DNA from: Mesotaenium endlicherianum
Taxonomy: Eukaryota > Streptophyta > Zygnematophyceae > Zygnematales > Mesotaeniaceae
Assembly (NCBI GenBank): GCA_009602735.1
Contig: WELA01003606.1
Coordinates: 80,770 to 144,769, forward strand
DNA: 64,000 bases
Direction: 5' to 3'
Of the stretch, positions 56,339 through 64,000 are shown one piece after another. The position numbers and the translations under genes were made by a program. Under the pieces are notes generated by a model that worked only from the letters and a program-made list of their open reading frames with translations, did not search any database and was not told the origin of the DNA. Position 1 is the first letter of the stretch. Each line of letters begins with the position of its first letter.

Positions 56339-57619
56339 ATGGCCGATCCTCAAGACCAACAGCAAGCTTTCGAAGGAAGCCCTTCCTCTCCAAGACACCC
56401 TCCTCCAGCGCCGATGGGAGAGCCCACTCAAGAAAATCTGCAACAACAAGAAGCACCACAAGGAGGAGCACACCCTCCTCCAGCGTCGATGGGAGAGCCT
56501 ACTCAAGGAAATCTGCAACAACAAGAAGCACCACAAGGAGGAGCACCGTCAAATCCCGTGGCAGCCGCTATAGCAAAGTTGACCCCACCACAAGGAGTTC
56601 CCGCAAATGAGTGGGCAGCCTTCCTAATGACCGTCCACAACCAAGTGGGCTTGGCCACCTATGAAGCAACCGTGCAAGCGTCAAGAGAAGCTATGGCTGC
56701 CATGGTTGCCCCTATTGCGAGCAATGCTCAAAATCCAGCCCCGGCTCAAGCGCCTCCACAAGAGCCAACGAGAGCAAGGAAACTCATCAAGCCCGGCAAA
56801 CCCGACACTTTCAACCCCGGGAAAGGTGCCAACCTGAATTTATGGCTCTACCAAGTGGAGACGTACCTCGCATTCCTTGAAGTACCCGAGGAGGACTACG
56901 TTCCCTTTGCCGTTACCTTACTTAGAGGAGCAGCAACATCATGGTGGCGTAACTATCAAGCGGCTATATATCAAGCTATGGCGCACCCCATGCTCGGCCA
57001 AGAGCCCCCACCATCATATGCAAGATGGGCAGATTTTCGTGAGGCCCTCAAGAAGCAATTCATGCCCATCAATGCGGAGAAGATTGCCCGAGGAAAGCTC
57101 CACCATCTCAAGCAAACGACGTCCGTTCAAGAGTATACATCCAGATTTCACGCCCTCACTCTTGAGATCCCCAACATGTCTCTCGAGGAGAAGATTGACC
57201 GCTACATCTTTGGCCTCAAACCCAAGGTGGCAAAGGAAGTGGAGTTACGCGACTTGACGGACTTCTCAAAGATCATTGAAGTGGCCCAAAAGGTGGATAC
57301 CTTGGATTTCAAGCACTCCGTGCCTTCATCTTCACGGGTACCGACGACGCGGGTGTACGCAGCCCCTTCCACATCCGAATCTGGACCCACACCCATGGAA
57401 ATCGGAGTTATTAAAAGGGACCCCGCGGCTGCCCGGAAGAGTGGAAGACCCTCCAATGACACTTATGATGCAAGAAACCAGCAAGGAGTGAAAGCAAGAC
57501 TCTCCCCGGCTGAAAAAGAAGCTCTCATGACGGCTGGACTATGCTTTTATTGCAAGGAAAAGGGCCATCGTGCACTTTCATGCCCCAAAAAGTTGTCAAA
57601 AAACGGACAGCGCCGGTAG
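56339..57619 (+). CDS. B3 gag with CCHC zinc knuckle
   Basis: 426 codons from ATG. The same protein as B1 gag by eye: a Gln/Pro-rich start with the duplicated block, a capsid region, and the knuckle [14 protein letters not shown] near residue 405. The end overlaps the start of the pol frame. Confidence 0.93.
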   Translation: MADPQDQQQAFEGSPSSPRHPPPAPMGEPTQENLQQQEAPQGGAHPPPASMGEPTQGNLQQQEAPQGGAPSNPVAAAIAKLTPPQGVPANEWAAFLMTVHNQVGLATYEATVQASREAMAAMVAPIASNAQNPAPAQAPPQEPTRARKLIKPGKPDTFNPGKGANLNLWLYQVETYLAFLEVPEEDYVPFAVTLLRGAATSWWRNYQAAIYQAMAHPMLGQEPPPSYARWADFREALKKQFMPINAEKIARGKLHHLKQTTSVQEYTSRFHALTLEIPNMSLEEKIDRYIFGLKPKVAKEVELRDLTDFSKIIEVAQKVDTLDFKHSVPSSSRVPTTRVYAAPSTSESGPTPMEIGVIKRDPAAARKSGRPSNDTYDARNQQGVKARLSPAEKEALMTAGLCFYCKEKGHRALSCPKKLSKNGQRR

Positions 57620-60498
57620 GCCAGGAGCCTACCACCCCAAGACCCACTTCACGAGAAGGCAACACGCCAAGTGAGGTGGAGACCCCCGTTGAAGACGACG
57701 TTCCAGCCCCAATGAGTTTGAGAGGTTACCTTGGAGGAGAGAAGGTCCACATCTTGGTGGATAGCGGAGCTCAAGGCAACTTCATTGCTGCAGATTTTGC
57801 CACCAAGCACGGTATTACTATGCGAACTCTTGACCACGACGAGGAGATTATGATGCCCGATGGATTCTCCTATACTACCCCTTCCAAGAAGACGTACCCC
57901 TTGGCACTCTCTATCAAGTCCTTCAAGGATAGAGTAGTGTTCTCCCCCATGCAATTGGGCAAGTACGACGTCATCCTAGGGACGCCTTGGTTGACCAAGC
58001 ACAACCCCCAAGTTGATAGGAGGACCGGTACTATCAAAATCAAGAATGACATCACTTCAAGAATCTGCATTTTGCGCGCAATCCAGAATATCCAGACCCA
58101 AGACATCCAGAAGCCGGCACACGAGATACTATTGTCCGCCCTCCAACTCAAGAGACTTGTGAGGAAGGGACACGAGCTTCTTTTGGCCTTGATCACGCCA
58201 AAAGACATCAAGAAAGACATCGAGAGTCAAGAAGGCAGCCCCGTTCCCAAGGAGATACAAGAAGTCTTAGAGGACTACAAAGAAGTGTTCTCCCCGGAAT
58301 TGCCCAAGGGCCTACCCCCCAAAAGATTCGTAGACCACAAGATAGAGTTGGAGCCCGGAAGCAAGCCCATCTCTCGGCCTACGTTCAAAATGTCATACAC
58401 GGAGCTAGACGAAGTCAAGAAGCAAATCAAGGAGCTACTGGAGCATGGCTTCATTCGACCTAGCAAGTCGCCATTTGGAGCCCCGGTGCTATTTGTCAAG
58501 AAGAAAGATGGTACCTTGAGGATGTGTGTGGACTATCGCGCCCTCAACAAGATCACCATCAAGAATCGATACCCGCTGCCGCGCATGGATGAGCTCATGG
58601 ACCGGCTGGTTGGAGCCAAGTACTTCACGAAGATTGACTTACGGAGCGGCTACCACCAGATTCGCATCGCAGAACCGGACATAGAGAAGACGGCATTCAG
58701 GACAAGATATGGACATTTTGAGTTCATGGTCCTGCCATTTGGACTCACCAACGCGCCAGCAACTTTCATGACTATGATGAACACCATATTTCAGCCCATG
58801 TTGGACAGATTTGTGGTGGTATTCATCGATGACATCCTTATCTACAGCAAGACCCTTGAAGAGCATGCGAGACACTTGAAAGAAGTCCTTGAAGTATTGA
58901 AGCAAAACAAGCTATTTGCGAAGGAGTCAAAGTGCGAGTTTGCCAAACAAGAAGTGGAGTTCCTAGGTCTCCACGTGACTGCTGATGGCATCAAGATGGA
59001 CCCCAAGAAGACCACGGTGGTGGAGGAATGGCCAACCCCCACGACCAAGAAAGAACTCCAGTCATTCTTGGGATTTGCCAATTGGTACAGAAAATTCATC
59101 CAAGGCTTCTCGCACATAGCAGCCCCCCTGACAGATCTACTCAAGAAGGACAGGCTATATACATGGACCGAGAAAGAGGAAGAGGCATTTCAAGAGTTAA
59201 AGCGAAGATTGACCACATCCCCGGTGCTCACACTCCCAAGTCCAAACCCAGATTGGCCCTTCCACGTCATCACCGATGCATCTTCCTATGCAATAGGAGC
59301 AATCCTGCTTCAAGACCAAGGCAAGGGACTGCAGCCCATCGCCTACGAGTCAAGGAAGCTAAATCCAGCCGAGCAAAATTATACAACCACGGAGCGAGAG
59401 GCATTGGCGATTGTACATGCCTTGAAGGTTTGGCGCTGCTACGTTGAAGGACGCAAAGTACTGGTCACCACGGACCACGAGGCGTTAAAGCACCTCCAAA
59501 CGCAGCCGTATCTCTCAAGGAGACAAGCAAGATGGAGCGGATACTTGCAACAATACAACATCACGATTCAGTACCAGCCCGGCAAGACAAACCCGGCTGA
59601 CCCCCTCTCAAGACTGCAATTAAATGCAGTGATGGTATCCCTGAAGACAGATCTGGAAGCTCGATTTTCAGCCGCCTATGAAAGAGACCCTTACTACAAG
59701 AACGGAGAAGCAGCCTTGGACCCATGCAAGAAGCAAGAAGGCAATTATTGGGTGAGGCAAGATACGGGCCAGAGATGTGTTCCTAATGACTTAGACCTCC
59801 GGCTCTTGCTTCTACGAGAAGCACACGACAACCCTCTTGGAGGACACTTTGGAATCCTAAGGACCACGGGCGTTCTAGCTAGGACTTATTGTTGGCCAGG
59901 CATGTCTAAGCAAGTCAAGGAGTACTGCAGGAGCTGTGACACATGCCAAAGAATCAAGCCATCATCGCAAAAGGCGGGAGGACTCCTCCAACCACTACCA
60001 ATCCCCGAAAGACAATGGACGGACATCTCAATGGACCTTATCGTGGACTTGCCCGTGACACCTCGAGGCCATAATGCAATACTCACGGCGGTGGACAGAC
60101 TTACCAAGATGGCTCATTTTATTCCCACGACGACTAAGGCTACAGCACTACAACTTGCAAGACTCATCTTTGACAACATCTTCCGACTCCATGGACTACC
60201 ATCAAGAATTGTGTCAGATAGAGATCCAAGATTCACAAGCCATTTCTGGAAATATCTCTTCAAGAACTTGGGTTCATCGCTGGATATGTCTACCGCCTAC
60301 CACCCACAATCAGATGGGCAAACCGAGCGTATGAATCGTACCCTGAAGACCTCTCTAAAGGCCTACGTATCTACCCTCGAGCAAGACTGGGACATGTACT
60401 TGACCCCCTCAAGTTTGCCTACAACAACACTACGCAGGCCTCTACCCAAGAGTCCCCATTCTTCCTCAACTATGGCTTCCATCCGACCACGCCACTGA
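57541..60498 (+). CDS. B3 pol: protease, RT, RNase H, integrase core
   Basis: 985 codons. Domains are in the same order and with the same motifs as B1 pol: [59 protein letters not shown]. The end differs from B1. It overlaps gag by about 79 nt in another frame, in keeping with frameshift expression. Confidence 0.92.
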   Translation: MLLLQGKGPSCTFMPQKVVKKRTAPVGQEPTTPRPTSREGNTPSEVETPVEDDVPAPMSLRGYLGGEKVHILVDSGAQGNFIAADFATKHGITMRTLDHDEEIMMPDGFSYTTPSKKTYPLALSIKSFKDRVVFSPMQLGKYDVILGTPWLTKHNPQVDRRTGTIKIKNDITSRICILRAIQNIQTQDIQKPAHEILLSALQLKRLVRKGHELLLALITPKDIKKDIESQEGSPVPKEIQEVLEDYKEVFSPELPKGLPPKRFVDHKIELEPGSKPISRPTFKMSYTELDEVKKQIKELLEHGFIRPSKSPFGAPVLFVKKKDGTLRMCVDYRALNKITIKNRYPLPRMDELMDRLVGAKYFTKIDLRSGYHQIRIAEPDIEKTAFRTRYGHFEFMVLPFGLTNAPATFMTMMNTIFQPMLDRFVVVFIDDILIYSKTLEEHARHLKEVLEVLKQNKLFAKESKCEFAKQEVEFLGLHVTADGIKMDPKKTTVVEEWPTPTTKKELQSFLGFANWYRKFIQGFSHIAAPLTDLLKKDRLYTWTEKEEEAFQELKRRLTTSPVLTLPSPNPDWPFHVITDASSYAIGAILLQDQGKGLQPIAYESRKLNPAEQNYTTTEREALAIVHALKVWRCYVEGRKVLVTTDHEALKHLQTQPYLSRRQARWSGYLQQYNITIQYQPGKTNPADPLSRLQLNAVMVSLKTDLEARFSAAYERDPYYKNGEAALDPCKKQEGNYWVRQDTGQRCVPNDLDLRLLLLREAHDNPLGGHFGILRTTGVLARTYCWPGMSKQVKEYCRSCDTCQRIKPSSQKAGGLLQPLPIPERQWTDISMDLIVDLPVTPRGHNAILTAVDRLTKMAHFIPTTTKATALQLARLIFDNIFRLHGLPSRIVSDRDPRFTSHFWKYLFKNLGSSLDMSTAYHPQSDGQTERMNRTLKTSLKAYVSTLEQDWDMYLTPSSLPTTTLRRPLPKSPHSSSTMASIRPRH

Positions 60499-60542
60499 GC
60501 TTCACGGCTGGCCATGATGAAGTACCTACAGCCACAGATTTT

Positions 60543-61205
60543 ATGGAGACATTAGAAGCAGCCCTTACAGCAGCGAAGAAAGCTCTACAACACGCGCAAG
60601 ATGCTCAAGCAAGAGTGGCGAACAGATCCAGAAGAGAAATTACGTACAGAGTGGGTGACAACGTGTTACTATCATCCAAGAACATTTCCCTGAACAACAG
60701 GCCTGCCGGCAGCAAGTTCTCTCCCAAGTATTTGGGACCCTTCAAGATTATCCAGCAAGTCAACCCCGTTGCTTTCAAGCTAGATCTTCTTCAGACTATG
60801 CACATCGACCCCGTATTCCACGCTTCCCTCTTCAAGCCATATGTGCAACCCGACAACAAGTTCCCAGGACGTGTGACAACCCCACCAGCCCCAACAATAG
60901 TGGATGATCATTTGGAGTATGAAGTGGAAGACATAGTGGCTATGAGAAATTTCAGGAGACAGCAGCAATACTTGATCAAGTGGAAAGGATATCCAGATTC
61001 GGAGAATAGTTGGGTGGCGGCGCACTACCTTGACAAAGTTCAACGCAAGTTGAAGCGCTTCCATACCGCCAACTCCCATCTTGGACCAGCCCCAAGTCTC
61101 TCTACTAGAAGCCCGGAGACTTCAGGGAGGCAGCCTGCCACCATCAAGAAGCAGCAGAAGACCCCTTGGAGGCAGCCTGCAAGAACAAGAAAGAGGAAAA
61201 ATTGA
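60543..61205 (+). CDS. B3 integrase C-terminal region and chromodomain
   Basis: 220 codons: integrase barrel (YRVGDNVLLSSKN) and chromodomain (YEVEDIVAMRNFRRQQQYL, then IKWKGYPDSENSW), with a basic tail. The chromodomain keeps the aromatic positions expected for methyl-lysine binding. It is the end of pol. Confidence 0.88.
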   Translation: METLEAALTAAKKALQHAQDAQARVANRSRREITYRVGDNVLLSSKNISLNNRPAGSKFSPKYLGPFKIIQQVNPVAFKLDLLQTMHIDPVFHASLFKPYVQPDNKFPGRVTTPPAPTIVDDHLEYEVEDIVAMRNFRRQQQYLIKWKGYPDSENSWVAAHYLDKVQRKLKRFHTANSHLGPAPSLSTRSPETSGRQPATIKKQQKTPWRQPARTRKRKN

Positions 61206-61974
61206 CATTAGACACTCTTCTCTTCTCGCAGTTTCTGGACAGAAAACTAAAACTGCTACTGGTGATAGGTCTCTGCATAATAAATTCTGAAAATTTACCT
61301 GGCTGTAGTCCATGAGTAGCCGGTCATTGAGAATCCACGTTTGCTCAATTTGGAGCATTGGTGAGAGAGATATGATGCTCTAAGTAGAAGGGGGTCAGGC
61401 TGCTGGCATTGTTAGGACAGAATATGCCTTCTGACATTGTGCCTTCCCCTGAACTTGGAATGCTCTGAAACTCAAGACTCTGGTAGATCATCTTACAGCG
61501 CCCTGTTTGAGACTTAGTTTGCAGAATTTGGAGAAGCATAGAAGGACTTATGATTTTCAGAAGTTTCTGCACAGATTTGGAGGAGTGCCTACTCTCTCAG
61601 CTCTCAACGACACTCAAAAAATGAGAATGCTCTCAAATTTGGTGACCCGGTAGAGTTCTTCGACGCAGTCCGTCTGGCACTCAAATTTTCAGATTTGGAG
61701 CAGTTCTGTGGCCGCTATGAATTTTTAAGTTCGTGGCAGATTCTGGGCCAACTTGTACAATTTTCTTTATCATTAAGGAGTAGGCTAGCCAATAAGGTCA
61801 CACCACCTACGACCTTGCCTAGTCTACCTTACATGTGTAGCACCTGACTTGGCGCCTTTGACTAGTCCTCTTCACATGTGTGGCATCTGACTTGAAACTG
61901 TTGACTAGTCTGCTCCACATGTGTAAGACCTGACTTGACGCGCCGAGACGTCGCTTTTTCTATCGGGGGGGTGA
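61206..61974 (+). other. B3 3' untranslated region and polypurine tract
   Basis: Non-coding stretch conserved with B1 (29855-30620), ending with the G-rich run TATCGGGGGGGTGA just before the LTR. Confidence 0.65.
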
Positions 61975-62477
61975 TGTAGTGATTTGAGTTATTATATATT
62001 AGTTTGCATATATTTTAATGTTTTCAAATATATTTGGAGTAGTATTGTGTGGAGTCAAGTGTGAATAGGTACTCTAGTAACTTGGTTCATGTCCTTTGAA
62101 CCTTCCAAGGCATTTTCGAAGTTAGAGGAAAGACCTAGAAGAACTCCATGTGGCACAAGTCAGATGTGCCATTTTTAGGTCAAAAGGACTTGTGTACATT
62201 ATTCTAGAAAGAGGTGGCAAGTTTTGGGATGTGTTGGGTGCCAACACATCAACATACACCTTCCTAGAAATTACTTATGTAGCAAGTATATAAACAAGAG
62301 CTAGAACATAGAAAGACATTCCAGAATCACTCTTGTACTTGCCAAAATCCAGAAATATATTAACTTTCAAGAAGCCATCTCTCTTTCAAGAAGCTACCAC
62401 TTGTGTTCAAAGATCCTTGTCTTGAATAGATAAAGTATTCTGTTTTACTAAGTACTTTATCTATCTGTTTCACTACA
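61975..62477 (+). repeat. B3 3' LTR
   Basis: 503 bp, TGTAGTGATTTGAG to TTTCACTACA. Partner of 55799-56301. Confidence 0.93.
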
Positions 62478-62849
62478 TATGCTCTCCACTGTTTGAGAAC
62501 ATGAATGATAGCAAGCAGCTCTTAATCGTGTACATAACAATTTATCTTAGTTAAATCGAATTTCATACTCGTACAGTTTAGGGTGCCACTCTTACTTTAC
62601 CTTACCATCCTTTGTGGTTTTGTCAGCAGGCTGCAACAAAATAACACCCATGGCAAAGTCAAAAGCATCAGAAACCACCTGCACGAGTATAACATTTCTG
62701 CTTTTCGAGAGGATCTTTCCTCGATATTCAAGGAATATATAAATGAAGTGGGAAGAAAATCTATATACTTGTCCAAATTGACAAATCCTCGAGAAAACGA
62801 AAATGAAAACTAACGTAGAATGTGTGCTTGTGAGAGTTGCACTCACAAT

Positions 62850-63600
62850 GACTCTGCAGGTATTTATACCTGCAGGACGTGAGGCACTGGAGTGCTTCGA
62901 TTCACCACCTAGGGCACTGGTTCATGTCAACGAAAACAGGCAAAGGGGCACGACCCATTTTGGCTGAATGCTCGAAACGCGCCGTTTGGCCGTTTGGAGA
63001 CTTTTTGACGGTTTCCAAAAAAACCGTTTTGCGCCAAACGGGCGTTTTCGCGTTCTCGCGACTTTCCGAAAAGTCGCAACTGTTCGCGGAGTCGCGTACA
63101 CATGCTTCTTGTCATGAACCGGTAGTTATAAAAACTACTTCGCTAATCGGTCAGGTGTGAACGTTTCAAACGACAGGTCGCAAGTTTGAAATTGCTCGGA
63201 TGCAAAGTCGCTTTGCATATTAGGTGTCGTTTGACTTTTACGACTGTTTGTTCGTCATAACGACTGGTCGTAAATCCAAAATCTGTGACTGTGCATTATC
63301 CGAAATAATGACAATCAAAATTACTTAATCAAACAATGGTTAATTAAGTTATCATCTCATAATTAATCAAAGTAACTTCATGAATAACTATGTCGTACTT
63401 TTGCGAAGTAGTCGAATTACGTTACGACGCTTTTTGCAATAGTATCTCGGTCGTTTCGCCAATCGACCGGGAATTAATCGGCACATGCGTGTGGCGAATA
63501 ATTCAATGTGATGCAATCATTTATCAAATAATGTATGATAAATAGTATAACGTATTTAGGTAATCGGGAAAACGTCCCAAATACGCCTAGAAAGCTCAGT
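62850..63600. other. AT-rich region without a supported gene
   Basis: No family recognised. A stretch near 62985-63080 has repeated CCAAA/CGTTTT and CGCGACTTTT-like motifs in both orientations, which may fold. Nothing else can be supported. Confidence 0.4.
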
Positions 63601-63604
63601 TCGT

Positions 63605-64000
63605 TACAAGGCAGTTCGCTGCTGCCGAGTACGGCAGCCAGCTGACTGTCAAAGAATGTGTCAGCAAGCTGACACAAGTCAACAAGCTGACCTAGTGGAC
63701 TTCAGCCTGCTGCTCTCGTGAAATAAATCGACTTACAAATAGGCAATTCACGATTAATAAAGATCTTTATATCTGCGAGTAATCTTTATGGCAAGTTCTA
63801 TAAACTGACTAAACAACAAAAGACAAACGTACTGCCGATGAACAATACTCGAAGTCAAATGCAAGTAAACGAGCATCAATAATGCAATCAGTAAACTCGT
63901 ACATAAGCAAGGCTAGAAGACAGTGCGTATCAATGGCTTCTCGCCTTGGATTCAGATATCTCTCAGTAAGCAGTACAAGAGAGTTGGCCTCGTTTTTGAA
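63605..64000. repeat. Family D-related repeat, cut by window edge
   Basis: Two segments match the repeat inserted in element C. AGGCAGTTCGCTGCTGCCGA matches near 38816, and the stretch from ATTAATAAAGATCTTTATAT matches near 38356-38590. Their order is exchanged relative to that copy, so this may be an LTR junction of a longer element outside the window. Confidence 0.55.

Larger units (their letters stand above)
55799..62477 (+). mobile_element. Element B3, young Ty3/gypsy chromovirus-type copy
   Basis: LTRs of 503 bp at 55799-56301 and 61975-62477 differ at about five sites by eye. A perfect TATGC duplication flanks the copy (55794-55798 and 62478-62482). It has the same length, to within a base or two, and the same layout as B1. 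It looks nearly whole, with about one or two breaks in pol. It inserted in the RNase H part of element E. Confidence 0.95.
53828..62790 (-). mobile_element. Element E, old Ty3/gypsy copy, split by B3
   Basis: The minus strand reads RNase H (from about 62740: DAFDFAMGVILLQPADK), is cut by B3, resumes at 55798 with the RNase H tail (VQIHYKPGKLKLADALSR), then integrase, and ends at a polypurine tract. No RT is seen upstream, so only the 3' half of pol is recognised. It is broken, with several interruptions. The TATGC duplication around B3 fits E having been one piece before B3 arrived. Confidence 0.8.

Noticed and set aside
1-64000. CRISPR arrays, bacterial operons, rRNA or tRNA genes
   Set aside because: No direct-repeat and spacer arrays, rRNA cores or cloverleaf sequences were noticed. 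Introns and LTR elements mark this as eukaryotic nuclear DNA. A tRNA scan was not possible by eye.

Overview
The window looks like nuclear DNA of a photosynthetic eukaryote of the green lineage. The only host gene I can identify is a 14-exon, plastid-type zeta-carotene desaturase with GT-AG introns. Everything else that can be named is nested LTR-retrotransposon debris. A DNA-methyltransferase domain inside a Ty3/gypsy element is a trait reported for streptophyte algae (Klebsormidium) and dinoflagellates, so a streptophyte alga is my best guess. The species cannot be fixed from this window.

Layout. 1-3226: 3' end of a Ty3/gypsy element (family A) whose integrase carries a PHD-type zinc finger, ending in repeat blocks X-Y-X. 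3227-3366: 140 bp of the LTR of another element (family C), in reverse. 3367-7778: sequence with simple repeats and no supported gene. 7779-14261: the zeta-carotene desaturase gene (minus strand). 14262-15812: upstream region with short tandem repeats. 15813-17343: a solo Y-X unit of family A with a CTAT target duplication. 17494-28104: a long family A copy (Y - gag - protease - cytosine-5 methyltransferase - long linker - RT - RNase H - integrase - PHD - X). 28223-36464: a reverse Y-X unit split by a young gypsy element B1 (29352-36031). 36465-43148: element C, an old chromodomain-bearing gypsy copy. 44300-48347: a GC-rich gag-like region with a coding minisatellite (minus strand) and a candidate LTR. 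48460-53602: a minus-strand ORF region of unknown function, split by a rearranged copy B2 (48638-52165). 53823-62790: minus-strand gypsy element E, split by young copy B3 (55799-62477). 62850-64000: AT-rich sequence and a repeat related to one inserted in C.

Two larger inferences stand out. First, family A blocks are not arranged as ordinary LTRs. Integrated units begin TGTCG and end CGACA, the coding interior lies between Y and X, and one copy ends X-Y-X. This matches the split-direct-repeat plan known from PAT/DIRS-type elements, yet the integrase is of the DDE type. Second, the two halves of the 5' LTR of element C lie 33 kb apart, at 3227-3366 (reversed) and from 36465. They meet at a 4-bp target duplication if the segment 3227-28222 is flipped, so about 25 kb including the desaturase gene appears to have been inverted by recombination between inverted X repeats. 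All retroelement copies are treated here as fossils.
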